A stretch of 64,000 bases of DNA from Longispora sp040681875 (lineage in GTDB: Bacteria > Actinomycetota > Actinomycetes > Mycobacteriales > Micromonosporaceae). The stretch covers positions 62,001-126,000 of the forward strand of contig NZ_JBFAZP010000001.1 in NCBI RefSeq assembly GCF_040681875.1, written 5' to 3'. The notes beneath the pieces were generated by a model. It did not search any database. It worked only from the letters and a program-made list of their open reading frames with translations, and was not told where the DNA came from. Both the position numbers and the translations under genes were made by a program. Positions 52,561 to 60,389 of the stretch are shown one piece after another; within the stretch, counting starts at the first letter, position 1, and every line of letters begins with the position of its first letter.

Positions 52561-53004
52561 GTGACCATGACCATCCCGAAGCCCATCATCGTGCTGCTCG
52601 TCGAGGACGACCCGGGTGACGAGCTGATGACGCGTGAGGCGTTCGAGGAGAACAAGGTCAAGAACGACCTGTTCGTCGCCCGGGACGGCGAGGAGGCGCT
52701 CGACTTCCTCTACCAGCGCGGCGAGCACACCGGCGCGCCGCGTCCGGACCTGATCCTGTTGGACCTCAACCTGCCCAAGTACGACGGCCGGGAGGTCCTC
52801 GCGCAGATCAAGGCCGATGAGGACCTGTCCACGATCCCCGTCGTCGTGCTCACCACCTCCCAGGCCGAGGAGGACGTGCTGCGCACCTACCGGCTGCACG
52901 CCAACGCCTACGTCAACAAGCCCGTGGACTTCACCCGCTTCATCGAGGTGGTCCGCCAGATCGACGACTTCTTCGTCACCGTCGTCAAACTCCCCGCCAG
53001 GTAG
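52561..53004 (+). CDS. Stand-alone response regulator receiver 2 (Rcp1-like)
   Basis: 147 residues, receiver only, with D16/D17, phospho-Asp D68 and K120 as in receiver 1 and long identical stretches (GDELMTREAF, LLDLNLP, HANAYVNKPV). GTG 52561 with AGGAG upstream. No kinase adjoins it, so the two receivers may compete for or relay from the same kinase. A tandem duplication separated by the csbD-glsB operon. Confidence 0.9.
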   Translation: MTMTIPKPIIVLLVEDDPGDELMTREAFEENKVKNDLFVARDGEEALDFLYQRGEHTGAPRPDLILLDLNLPKYDGREVLAQIKADEDLSTIPVVVLTTSQAEEDVLRTYRLHANAYVNKPVDFTRFIEVVRQIDDFFVTVVKLPAR

Positions 53005-53015
53005 CGCCCGGGTCG

Positions 53016-53086
53016 ATCTCTCGCCCCAGGGGTGAACGCCATCTCTCGCCCCAGGAACGCCATCTCTCGCCCCAGGGGTGAACGCC
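53016..53086. repeat. Three-unit tandem repeat
   Basis: A unit beginning ATCTCTCGCCCCAGG and ending GAACGCC occurs three times head to tail: 53016-53040 (25 bp), 53041-53061 (21 bp, lacking four bases) and 53062-53086 (25 bp). No spacers, so not CRISPR. Confidence 0.85.
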
Positions 53087-53201
53087 TCGGCCCGACTAGT
53101 GGTGTCCGATGTTGATCGCCCGTTCGGGCCGCCTCCAGGTCGGGGTTCGGCCGATCGGGGCACATTCCCAGCTCACAGCGCCCGTCATCGAGACGGCGGA
53201 C

Positions 53202-53227
53202 GGTTGGAAGTCGTGGCGGGCGGGTAC
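53202..53227 (+). promoter_or_regulatory. Sigma-B-type promoter for the hemerythrin gene
   Basis: GGTT (53202-53205), 16 bp, GGGTAC (53222-53227), about 38 bp before the gene start. Confidence 0.5.
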
Positions 53228-53264
53228 AACCCGAAGATCAGCTCAACGGATGAGGGAGCACAAC

Positions 53265-53741
53265 GTGGACGCGATCGTGTTGCTCAAGGACGACCACAAG
53301 CTCGTCGAGCGGTTGTTCAAGGAGTTCGAGAAGACCAAGGCCACCGCCACCCCCGCCGCCAAGCGCAAGCTGGTCGACAGCATCTGCTCGGAGCTGGTGA
53401 CCCACGCGTTCATCGAGGAGACGATCTTCTACCCCGCCGCCCGCGAAGGCGCCCCGGACACCACCGACCACATCCTCGAATCCGTCGAGGAACACCACGT
53501 CATGGACTGGCTGCTCGCCGAACTCAGCGGCCTGGACCCGTCCGATGAGACGTTCGACGCCAAGGCCACCGTCCTCATCGAAAACGTCCGCCACCACGTC
53601 GAGGAGGAGGAGAAGGACTGGTTCCCGCTCGTGCGCAAGGCCCTCGGCCGCAAACGCCTGGTCGAGCTCGGCGAACAGATGACCGCCGCCAAGCCCAAGG
53701 CCCCCGCCTCTCCCCTGGCCCTGGCGTCCGCCAAGAGCTGA
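53265..53741 (+). CDS. Hemerythrin-like HHE domain protein
   Basis: 158 residues; di-iron ligands recognisable as H11 (KDDHKLV), HAFIEETIFYP (about 45-55), EEHHVMDWLL (about 71-80) and VRHHVEEEEKDWFP (about 105-118). The C-terminal tail is Ala/Lys-rich. Binds O2 or NO, or senses oxidants. GTG 53265 chosen because AGGGAG lies six bases upstream; ATG 53250 has none. Confidence 0.88.
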   Translation: MDAIVLLKDDHKLVERLFKEFEKTKATATPAAKRKLVDSICSELVTHAFIEETIFYPAAREGAPDTTDHILESVEEHHVMDWLLAELSGLDPSDETFDAKATVLIENVRHHVEEEEKDWFPLVRKALGRKRLVELGEQMTAAKPKAPASPLALASAKS

Positions 53742-53742
53742 C

Positions 53743-53985
53743 CTGATCGGTCGGGTCGACCCTGCCACCGTGCGTGCCGACGCGGCCCACCCCGTGATGG
53801 ACACCGGGCCGTGGATCTTCGGCCACAACGTGCTGCCGCCCGCAGGCGTCATCGACCGGGTCGACCCGACCGACGAGAGGTGTACGTCACCCACGGCCGC
53901 GATGTGATCGCGGCCGAGCCGGAGTTCGACCCGGTCGGGTACTCCGAACTCCGACCGGTACCGCGAACCGGCTCGCCGACCTGCC
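53743..53985 (+). pseudogene. PRC-barrel protein remnant
   Basis: One frame gives DTGPWIFGHNVLPPAGVIDR ending with DPTDER; after a one-base loss near 53879 the next frame gives VYVTHGRDVIAAEPEFDPVG. These are adjoining parts of actinobacterial PRC-barrel proteins. The N-terminal half is absent, so it is a decayed gene between hemerythrin and the flavodoxin-like gene. Confidence 0.65.
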
Positions 53986-54000
53986 CGAAGGAGTTCCGCC

Positions 54001-54609
54001 ATGGCCACACTGCGCGCGCTCGTGCTCGGCTGCACCCTGAAGCCGTCCCCGGCCCCGTCGAGTTCCGACCAGCTGGGCCGCGAGGTCCTGGCCGCGCTGG
54101 GCGAGCACGGGGTGGAAGGTGACCTGGTGCGCATCGTCGACCACGACGTGCGCTTCGGGGTGTCCGTCGACGAGGGCGACGGGGACGGCTGGCCGGCGAT
54201 CCGGGCGAAGGTCATGGCCGCCCACATCCTGATCATCGCCACGCCGATCTGGATGGGCCAGCCGTCCAGCGTGTGCAAGATGGTCCTCCAACGCCTCGAC
54301 GCGGAGCTCTCCGAGAAGGACGAGGAGGGCCGGCTGCTCACCTACGGCAAGGTCGGCGCCGTCGCGGTCGTCGGCAACGAGGACGGCGCGCACCACACCA
54401 CCGCCGAAGTGCTCCAGGCCCTCAACGACGTCGGGTTCACCGCCCCCGCCGCCGCCTGCACCTACTGGGTGGGTGAGGCGATGGGCAAGGTCGACTACAA
54501 CGACGCCGGCCCCAAACCCGACACCACGGGGGCTACGACCAAGACACTGGCGGCCAACGCCGCACACCTCGCGCGCCTCCTGGCAGACCGGCAGTACCCG
54601 CCCAGCTGA
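54001..54609 (+). CDS. Flavodoxin-like NAD(P)H-dependent FMN reductase
   Basis: 202 residues with a flavodoxin-like alpha/beta fold: LVLGCTLKPSP (7-17), ILIIATPIWMGQPSSVCKM (about 76-94) around the flavin, and AVAVVGNEDGAHHTT (about 120-134). Probably an FMN-dependent reductase. ATG has GAAGGAG upstream. Follows a decayed PRC-barrel gene. Confidence 0.85.
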   Translation: MATLRALVLGCTLKPSPAPSSSDQLGREVLAALGEHGVEGDLVRIVDHDVRFGVSVDEGDGDGWPAIRAKVMAAHILIIATPIWMGQPSSVCKMVLQRLDAELSEKDEEGRLLTYGKVGAVAVVGNEDGAHHTTAEVLQALNDVGFTAPAAACTYWVGEAMGKVDYNDAGPKPDTTGATTKTLAANAAHLARLLADRQYPPS

Positions 54610-54647
54610 CACCGGTCGTCCAGCACGTCCGGCTCACGCCGGTCGCG

Positions 54648-54680
54648 TTCAGCTCCACCCGGGTCCCGGATGGAGCTGAA
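54648..54680. terminator. Bidirectional hairpin terminator
   Basis: TTCAGCTCCA pairs perfectly with TGGAGCTGAA (10 bp, 13-base loop) between two convergent genes. Confidence 0.7.
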
Positions 54681-54709
54681 GTCCGCGCCTCGCCGGTCGG
54701 GCGCGGCGC

Positions 54710-55081
54710 CTAGACGCGCGGGGCGGTGTGCCACATCGTGCAGCACTGCCAGGTGTTGGCCCCGTCCCCGTCGGCGCGCAGCCACCGTACCTGTCCGGAC
54801 AGGTTTTCCGCGCACTCCGGGCAGCGGTCGTCGTCGGGGGCGTAACTGGGCCAGTGCGCCGCCCATCCGCCCACCGGTCCGTCGATGCGGGTCCAGACCG
54901 GCACCGCCCCGCACAGTGCGCGGAGTTGATCTCCCGCCCACACCAGGGCCTCGACCTGCGCGGCCGGGTCGGCGTTCGGCGACGCTATCCAGGGCCGCAT
55001 CCCGCTTCCGGCGTCGGTGCACAGCACCCAGCCGGGCTTGTCGTAGGCCCAGTGGAAGCACAGCACGTACTCGGCGTTCAT
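54710..55081 (-). CDS. Small Cys/Trp-rich protein of unknown function
   Basis: 123 residues, no signal peptide. Possible zinc-ribbon residues: CPEC (about 86-89) and WQCCTMWH near the end; eight Trp in all. The frame is open much farther upstream, but ATG 55081 with AGAGG nine bases before it starts the part that looks protein-like. Not recognised. Confidence 0.6.
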   Translation of the reverse strand: MNAEYVLCFHWAYDKPGWVLCTDAGSGMRPWIASPNADPAAQVEALVWAGDQLRALCGAVPVWTRIDGPVGGWAAHWPSYAPDDDRCPECAENLSGQVRWLRADGDGANTWQCCTMWHTAPRV

Positions 55082-55496
55082 GCCGGCAGTCCTCTCTTCT
55101 CGCGGTGTTCGGCGCATCGCCTCCCGCGCCTTCCGCCTGGCTGGCATCGACCGCGTCGGGATTCGTGGACCACGGCCGGGGCCGTCGCCACTGCTGCCGG
55201 AGTGTGGCCGGTGGGGGGTGCGGGCCGGCGGGTGGCACACGATGACGCGCACCGCGCCCGCCGGCCACACCGCCCCACCAGCCTGTGGCGGCGATACCCG
55301 CCGCATACCCGGGGCAAACACCCCACTACCCACGATTCTGAGGGCGTCCGCGGTCAGGGATCTGGACCTGCGGGTTTGGAACAGGGCGCAACGGGATACA
55401 CAGCAGGTGGCCGTGAACACCTCCGGCCAGAGGCCGCCGAGGCGTCGCTCGTGGTTTGAGGGGGCTGCGGACGACGCGGTGGCCTCGCCGACCGCG

Positions 55497-55529
55497 CGTG
55501 GGGCGACACCTGGGCGGTGTCGCCCCACG
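55497..55529 (+). promoter_or_regulatory. Perfect 12-bp hairpin in the SemiSWEET leader
   Basis: CGTGGGGCGACA pairs with TGTCGCCCCACG over a nine-base loop, 62 bp before the ATG. It might be an attenuator or the terminator of an unseen transcript. Confidence 0.55.
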
Positions 55530-55562
55530 AACCCGGCCGGGTCGCCCCACGAACCTGGCCGG
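55519..55562 (+). repeat. Two 22-bp tandem repeats
   Basis: Units 55519-55540 and 55541-55562 differ at one base; each starts GTCGCCCCACGAACC. The right arm of the preceding hairpin is part of unit 1, so either unit could pair with the left arm, allowing two alternative stems. Confidence 0.75.
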
Positions 55563-55591
55563 CAACAGCCCCGGACCACGAGGGAAGTCGG

Positions 55592-55882
55592 ATGTCGAGC
55601 TGGGTAGGTATCGCCGCCGCGAGCTGGGGCGTGGTCATGGGCGCCGCCCCGGCGCTGCAGATCCGCAAGATGATCCGGGCGGGCGGAGCCGAAGAGGTGT
55701 CGCCCAGCTACTTCGGTCTGTTGATCGTCGGATTCGTCCTGTGGATCGCCTACGGCATCAGCCTCGGGGACTGGGCTTTGATCGTCCCCAACACGGTCGC
55801 GCTCACCACCGCCGTGGGAGCGTTGGCGGTCGCCCTGTACTTCCGCCGCCGGCACCGCCCCGACGACTCGCGGCCCGCATAG
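55592..55882 (+). CDS. SemiSWEET-type sugar transporter
   Basis: 96 residues, one three-helix bundle: P20 of the PQ-like hinge in GAAPALQIRK, W51 in VLWIAYG and N67 in VPNTVAL are the SemiSWEET pore residues. It works as a dimer to move sugars down their gradient. ATG 55592 has GAGGGAAG upstream; a curious repeat/hairpin leader precedes it. Confidence 0.88.
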   Translation: MSSWVGIAAASWGVVMGAAPALQIRKMIRAGGAEEVSPSYFGLLIVGFVLWIAYGISLGDWALIVPNTVALTTAVGALAVALYFRRRHRPDDSRPA

Positions 55883-56020
55883 CCAGCTCGACTTCCCCTG
55901 CGTGCGCGTGCTTCCAGGAGGGACACAGGTAGGTGCGGACCGACGGCAACCAAACTCGTCGCCCCGGCAAGTGACCGGTCGAGGGAAGCCAACTCCTCCA
56001 ACGCATCCGGCCGGGTGCGG

Positions 56021-56359
56021 TCAGCAGGACACGCAGGTCCGCGCCGCCGGGAGGACCTCCAGGCGCGCCGCATCGATCTGTCGAGCGCACCGCTCGCACG
56101 CGCCGTAGGTGCCGGCCTCGAGCCGGTCCAGGGCGGCGCGCAGCTCGGCGACCCGGCGCGCGGCGCGGTCGATCTCGATGTTGCCGGTCTGCTGGGAGGC
56201 GGCGGCCTCGGCCAGGTCCGCGGCATCACCGGCGAACGCGACGGCGTGGTTCCCGTCGTGCAGTGAGCGGGTGGTGGCGTAGTCGGCGTCGGCGACGGCC
56301 AGCTGCGTCGAGAGCGTGACGCCGACCGTGGGGATGACGGGGGTGAGCATGGCGGTCAT
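56021..56359 (-). CDS. TraR/DksA-family zinc-finger protein
   Basis: 112 residues. The C4 zinc finger is C88-x2-C91 ... C109-x2-C112 at the very end, with helical residues before it. Family members bind the RNA polymerase secondary channel in stress responses. ATG 56359 has GGAAG upstream and a sigma-B-like promoter lies farther up. Confidence 0.85.
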   Translation of the reverse strand: MTAMLTPVIPTVGVTLSTQLAVADADYATTRSLHDGNHAVAFAGDAADLAEAAASQQTGNIEIDRAARRVAELRAALDRLEAGTYGACERCARQIDAARLEVLPAARTCVSC

Positions 56360-56392
56360 CGCGACTTCCTTCCATCGGAGATTGCAGATGCG

Positions 56393-56417
56393 ATACCCGG
56401 CGTGGCCGACTTCACAC
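56393..56417 (-). promoter_or_regulatory. Sigma-B-like promoter of the TraR/DksA gene
   Basis: On the minus strand GTGT (56417-56414), 15 bp, GGGTAT (56398-56393); one mismatch in the -35. Confidence 0.5.
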
Positions 56418-56521
56418 CCTCCTCCAGAAATTATGGAAACGAGGACGTACGCCGCCGATGACCCTTGGGGACGGCGCGGTTGACTCACACGGCGTGGGAT
56501 GGCGGTCGGTGGAGGATCCGG

Positions 56522-57382
56522 CTAGTCCTCGAGGAACCGACCGAGCGCGGCGGCGAGCTGTTCCGGTGCCTCCTCGGCCATATGGTGCCCGGAGACGATG
56601 GAGTGGCCGGTGACATCGTCGGCCCAGTTCCGCCAGATCGGCAACGGGTCACCGTAGAGGTCCTCGGTGTCGTCCCGCGTGGACCAGAGCATCGTGACGG
56701 GGCAGCCGATCCGGGTACCCGCCGCACGATCTTGTTCTTCGTGTTCGAGATCGATGGTGAGCCCCGCCCGGTAGTCCTCCAGCATGGCCCGCACGACGGC
56801 GGGATCACGGGTCGCCCGGCGGAACTCGCGGTGGTTCTCCTCCCCCATCGCGTCGGGATCCCCGGCGTACCACCGGTCGGGGTCGGCGTTGATGACCCGT
56901 TCGGGGGTGTCGGGCTGGGCGAAGAAGAACCAGTGCCACCAGCGGGTCACGAACATCACGGTGATCCGCGACAACCGTTCACTGATCGGCAGGGCATCGA
57001 GGAACGCCACCCGGGTCACGGCCGCGGGATGGTCCAGGACGAGCCTGAACGCGACCGCCCCACCCCGGTCGTGACCGGCCAGCGCGAACGTCTCGTGTCC
57101 CAGGGCGGCCATCACCGCGACCATGTCGGCGGCGACCGCCCGTTTGGAGTAGCCGCTGTGGTCGGCTGTCGGCGCCGGCCCCCGGGAACGGCCGTAGCCG
57201 CGCAGGTCGGGACAGACCACGGAGAAACCCTCGGCGACCAGCAGCGGGGCGGCCCTGTGCCACGTCGCCGACGTGCGGGGGTGACCGTGCAGGAGCAGCA
57301 CGGGCGGACCCGTGCCACCGTACCGGACGAAGATAGAGGACTCCCCCAACTCGATCCGGTCCTCGGCGAACCCCTCGAACAT
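56522..57382 (-). CDS. Alpha/beta hydrolase, haloacetate-dehalogenase-like
   Basis: 286 residues. Oxyanion HGHPRTS (32-38), nucleophile Asp D105 in GHDRGG instead of Ser, RWWHWFFFAQPDTPERVINA (about 147-166) which matches the halide/carboxylate pocket of fluoroacetate dehalogenases, and the catalytic His in SGHHMAEEAP (about 265). It may hydrolyse haloacids, or be an epoxide hydrolase of the same clade. ATG 57382 with GAGAGGGG upstream; sigma-B-like promoter 60 bp before. Confidence 0.85.
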   Translation of the reverse strand: MFEGFAEDRIELGESSIFVRYGGTGPPVLLLHGHPRTSATWHRAAPLLVAEGFSVVCPDLRGYGRSRGPAPTADHSGYSKRAVAADMVAVMAALGHETFALAGHDRGGAVAFRLVLDHPAAVTRVAFLDALPISERLSRITVMFVTRWWHWFFFAQPDTPERVINADPDRWYAGDPDAMGEENHREFRRATRDPAVVRAMLEDYRAGLTIDLEHEEQDRAAGTRIGCPVTMLWSTRDDTEDLYGDPLPIWRNWADDVTGHSIVSGHHMAEEAPEQLAAALGRFLED

Positions 57383-57441
57383 CCCGCACCCCTCTCCGTG
57401 CGACCCCGGCCCTTGACGGGTCCGGCGTCCCCGGTCTCCTG

Positions 57442-57467
57442 ATACCCGATCATGGCGGGAAAGACAC
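57442..57467 (-). promoter_or_regulatory. Sigma-B-like promoter of the hydrolase gene
   Basis: On the minus strand GTGT (57467-57464), 16 bp, GGGTAT (57447-57442). Confidence 0.5.
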
Positions 57468-57510
57468 TCCGTGCCATCGGGCGCTTTCCTTCCCGTACAC
57501 GCGGCTGCGT

Positions 57511-57537
57511 GTTTGACAGGAAGGCATACGCGGTATG
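57511..57537 (+). promoter_or_regulatory. Promoter with palindromic -10 region
   Basis: GTTT (57511-57514), 16 bp, CGGTAT (57531-57536) fits sigma-B with one mismatch; TTGACA overlaps the -35. CATAC-GCG-GTATG (57525-57537) is a perfect palindrome over the -10. It drives the small acidic protein. Confidence 0.5.
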
Positions 57538-57635
57538 TAGGGGGGAATGCCCGGGTGAGGAGTGCCGGACGACAGAGCACGAGGGCGCCGCCCGGGTCGC
57601 GGACCCGGCGCCGTCAGCGACGAGGAAGGCCCGCC

Positions 57636-57797
57636 ATGAAAGACAGACCCGCCACCGACAAGACCGGGACTCCGGACAGTACGAGCGTGGAACAGGCCGC
57701 CAGTGGCAACGATCTGGCCCGGCCGGACGGGCGGGAGCCGGAGGACATCCCGCGCCCGGACGACGTGCCGTCGGACAGCAGCGACGGCGACACGTGA
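57636..57797 (+). CDS. Small acidic hydrophilic protein
   Basis: 53 residues, disordered-looking, rich in Asp, Pro and Ser (REPEDIPRPDDVPSDSSDGD). ATG 57636 has GAGGAAGG upstream and a clear promoter about 100 bp before, with a terminator after. Probably a small stress protein; no family. Confidence 0.65.
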   Translation: MKDRPATDKTGTPDSTSVEQAASGNDLARPDGREPEDIPRPDDVPSDSSDGDT

Positions 57798-57810
57798 CCG
57801 GAACGGCCGT

Positions 57811-57838
57811 GGGGCGGACCCGGTGATCGGTCCGCCCC
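57811..57838 (+). terminator. Hairpin terminator
   Basis: GGGGCGGACC / GGTCCGCCCC stem with an eight-base loop; flanking AACGGC/GCCGTT extends it. Confidence 0.65.
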
Positions 57839-57944
57839 GCCGCCGTTCGCCCGGGTCCGGCTGATCCCGCCGCGCCCACGCACCGGTCCCGGTGCCCGGC
57901 TCCTCGATATCCCCGAACAGCGAACGCACCCCCAGGTGGCACGG

Positions 57945-57970
57945 GTTTCCCCCTGTCGGAACGAGGGTAG
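57945..57970 (+). promoter_or_regulatory. Sigma-B-like promoter of the iron-redox/CDGSH operon
   Basis: GTTT (57945-57948), 16 bp, GGGTAG (57965-57970), 51 bp before the GTG start; one mismatch in the -10. Confidence 0.45.
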
Positions 57971-58021
57971 AGGTCAGGCAGATGTCGATCACTCGACACG
58001 ACCTGTCACTGGGGGTGGAAC

Positions 58022-59047
58022 GTGAGGTTGCCGACCGCGCGGGGTCCGCTGTCCGGGGCTCTGCTCACCACCCTGGGATCAGCTCCGGGCACGCACAGGC
58101 GCGGCTGGCCGGCCGTGGACAGCGCCGAGCCCCTGACGGACGAGGATCTCCAGTTGGCCCTGTTCGTCTGCTACGAGCTGCACTACCGGGGCTGGGACGA
58201 CGTCGCCGAGGACTGGGAGTGGGACCCTGTGGTCCTGACGCTGCGCGCCCGGCTGGAGGCGCCCTTCGAGGCGGCCCTGAGGGCCGAGGCCGGCACGCAG
58301 CCGCCCGTCACCCCCACCGGGCTCGCCGACAGACTCACCGCACTGGTGGGTACGTCGCGGGGTCCGTCCCTGGCCGGGTACATGCAACGGCACGCCACCC
58401 TCGGGGAGTTCCGGGAGTTCGTGGCGCACCGGTCCGTCTACCACCTGCGCGAGGCCGACCCGCACTCGTGGGCCATCCCCCGCCTCGACGGCCGCCCGAA
58501 GGCCGCCCTGATCGAGATCCAAGCCGACGAGTACGGCGGCGGGCGGCTCGAGCGGATGCACTCCGAACTGTTCCGCACCACGATGGACCAGCTGGCTCTG
58601 GACTCCACCTACGGGGCCCACGTCGACGCCGCGCCGGCCGTCACCCTCGCGCACAGCAACGTCATGTCCCTCCTCGGCCTGCACCGCCGGCTGCGGGGCG
58701 CGGCGCTGGGACATCTGGCCGCGTTCGAGATGACCTCGTCGATGGCCAACCGGCGCTACGGCAACGGACTGCGCAGGCTCGGCGGCGGCCCCGTCGCCAC
58801 CCGGTTTTACGACGAGCACGTCGAGGCCGACGCCGTACACGAACAGATCGCCGTGCACGACCTGTGCGTCGCGTTCGCCGAACGGGAACCGCACCTGGGC
58901 GGCGACGTCCTGTTCGGGGCGGCCTGCGCCCAGATCGCCGGAAGCGTCACCGCCACGCACCTGCTCGACCACTGGAAGGCCGGCCGGACCTCCCTCCTGC
59001 ACGCCCTGCCACCCTGCCCGGACGACCTGCTCGGCGCGGCCGCGTGA
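58022..59047 (+). CDS. Iron-containing redox enzyme family protein
   Basis: 341 residues, mostly helical, like the actinobacterial iron-containing redox enzyme (haem-oxygenase-like di-iron) family: LALFVCYELHYRGWDDVAED (46-65), EIQADEYGGGRLERMHSELF (about 165-184) and YDEHVEADAVHEQIAVHDL (about 263-281) supply Glu, Asp and His ligands. GTG 58022 with GGGGGTGG upstream; its stop overlaps the CDGSH gene. Confidence 0.83.
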   Translation: MRLPTARGPLSGALLTTLGSAPGTHRRGWPAVDSAEPLTDEDLQLALFVCYELHYRGWDDVAEDWEWDPVVLTLRARLEAPFEAALRAEAGTQPPVTPTGLADRLTALVGTSRGPSLAGYMQRHATLGEFREFVAHRSVYHLREADPHSWAIPRLDGRPKAALIEIQADEYGGGRLERMHSELFRTTMDQLALDSTYGAHVDAAPAVTLAHSNVMSLLGLHRRLRGAALGHLAAFEMTSSMANRRYGNGLRRLGGGPVATRFYDEHVEADAVHEQIAVHDLCVAFAEREPHLGGDVLFGAACAQIAGSVTATHLLDHWKAGRTSLLHALPPCPDDLLGAAA

Positions 59048-59382
59048 ACCGCGTCGGACGGATCCGCGAAGCCGCCGCCCGGGGCCTGCGCCACCTCGCG
59101 GCGGTTGTCGAGGCACGCCCGGGGTCCCGGCCGGAGCAGCGTCCGCAGCCGTCCGCAGGGGACATTGTGCCCTACACCGATGGCCCGCTCCTCGTCCGCG
59201 GCGACGTGCCGCTGCACAGCGTCGACGGCCGGGCCATCGACCCCGGCCGGGTCACGTACGCGCTGTGCCGGTGCGGCAAGTCCGGGACCAAACCGTTCTG
59301 CGACGGCACCCACAAGGCCGCTGGGTTCCAGGCCCCCAGCGGACGACAGGACCCTCGGCACCAGAACCGCCCGGAACGCTGA
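59044..59382 (+). CDS. CDGSH iron-sulfur domain protein
   Basis: 112 residues; an Arg-rich N-terminus and a CDGSH domain with the 2Fe-2S ligands C75, C77, C86 and H90 in CRCGKSGTKPFCDGTH. Translationally coupled (GTGA) to the di-iron enzyme, for which it may supply electrons or clusters. An LLM oxidoreductase follows 17 bp later. Confidence 0.9.
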   Translation: MNRVGRIREAAARGLRHLAAVVEARPGSRPEQRPQPSAGDIVPYTDGPLLVRGDVPLHSVDGRAIDPGRVTYALCRCGKSGTKPFCDGTHKAAGFQAPSGRQDPRHQNRPER

Positions 59383-59399
59383 GAACGAGGAGGACGACC

Positions 59400-60347
59400 A
59401 TGGGGCTCGGATACTTCCTGTCGAGCGAGGAGTTCACTCCCGCGGAGCTGATCGCCCAGGCCCGGATGGCCGAGGCTGCCGGGTTCGACCGGCTGTGGAT
59501 CAGCGACCACTTCCACCCGTGGAACGACGCCCAGGGACAGAGCCCGTTCGTCTGGTCGGTGATCGGCGCCCTCTCCCAGGTCAGCACCCTGCCGGTGACC
59601 ACGGCCGTGACCTGCCCGACCGTGCGCGTGCACCCGGCCGTCATCGCCCAGGCCGCCGCGACCAGCGCCGTACTCCTCGAAGGGCGTTTCGCTCTGGGGG
59701 TCGGCTCCGGTGAGGCGCTCAACGAACACATCCTGGGCGACGCCTGGCCGCCGGCCGACATCCGGCTCGACATGCTCGAAGAGGCCGTGCATGTCATCCG
59801 CGAACTGTGGGCCGGCGGGTTCGTCACCCACCATGGCCCGCACTACACCGTCGAACACGCCCGGATCTACACCCTGCCCGACACCCCGCCCCCGATCCTC
59901 ATGTCCGGATTCGGCCCCAAATCCATCGAACTCGCCGGGCGCATCGCCGACGGGTTCATCAGCACCCGACCCGACGCCGACGCGATCGCCGACTTCGGCA
60001 AGGCCGGTGGCACGGGAAAACCAACCGAGGCCGGGTACAAGGTGTGCTGGGCACCCACCCACACCGAAGCCCTCGACATCGCCCACGAGCGCTGGCCCAA
60101 CGCCGGCCTCCCCGGCGAACTCGACCAGGTACTGCCCTCACCCCGACACTTCGAGCAGGCCTCGACCCTCGTCACCCGCGACGCGCTCGCCGAAAAGATC
60201 ACCTGCGGCCCCGACATCGACGCGCACGTCGAGGCCTACCGGACCTACGAGAACGCCGGATTCGACCGCGTCCACGTCAACAACATCGGCCCGTACCAGA
60301 AAGAGTTCTTCGACTTCTACCGCACCACAGTGCTGCCACGGCTGTAA
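59400..60347 (+). CDS. LLM-class F420-dependent oxidoreductase (FGD-like)
   Basis: 315 residues, luciferase-like barrel resembling F420-dependent glucose-6-phosphate dehydrogenase-type proteins: LWISDHFHPWNDAQGQSPF (about 33-51), ALGVGSGEALNEHILG (about 99-114), PPILMSGFGPKSIELAG (about 163-179). It would reduce or oxidise a substrate with F420. ATG 59400 with GAGGAGG upstream; in operon after the CDGSH gene. Confidence 0.88.
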   Translation: MGLGYFLSSEEFTPAELIAQARMAEAAGFDRLWISDHFHPWNDAQGQSPFVWSVIGALSQVSTLPVTTAVTCPTVRVHPAVIAQAAATSAVLLEGRFALGVGSGEALNEHILGDAWPPADIRLDMLEEAVHVIRELWAGGFVTHHGPHYTVEHARIYTLPDTPPPILMSGFGPKSIELAGRIADGFISTRPDADAIADFGKAGGTGKPTEAGYKVCWAPTHTEALDIAHERWPNAGLPGELDQVLPSPRHFEQASTLVTRDALAEKITCGPDIDAHVEAYRTYENAGFDRVHVNNIGPYQKEFFDFYRTTVLPRL

Positions 60348-60389
60348 CCGGTCGTGTCGATCCAAGGGAAACGTTCACGAAGGAGTCCG

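Larger units (their letters stand above)
55082..55591. other. 510-bp intergenic region with hairpin and tandem repeats
   Basis: Divergent gap between the Cys/Trp-rich gene and SemiSWEET. The first 400 bp show no protein-like frame. The last 100 bp hold a perfect hairpin and two 22-bp tandem repeats (listed separately). Confidence 0.5.

Noticed and set aside
53016..53086. CRISPR-like array
   Set aside because: The repeats touch each other with no spacers and there are no cas genes.
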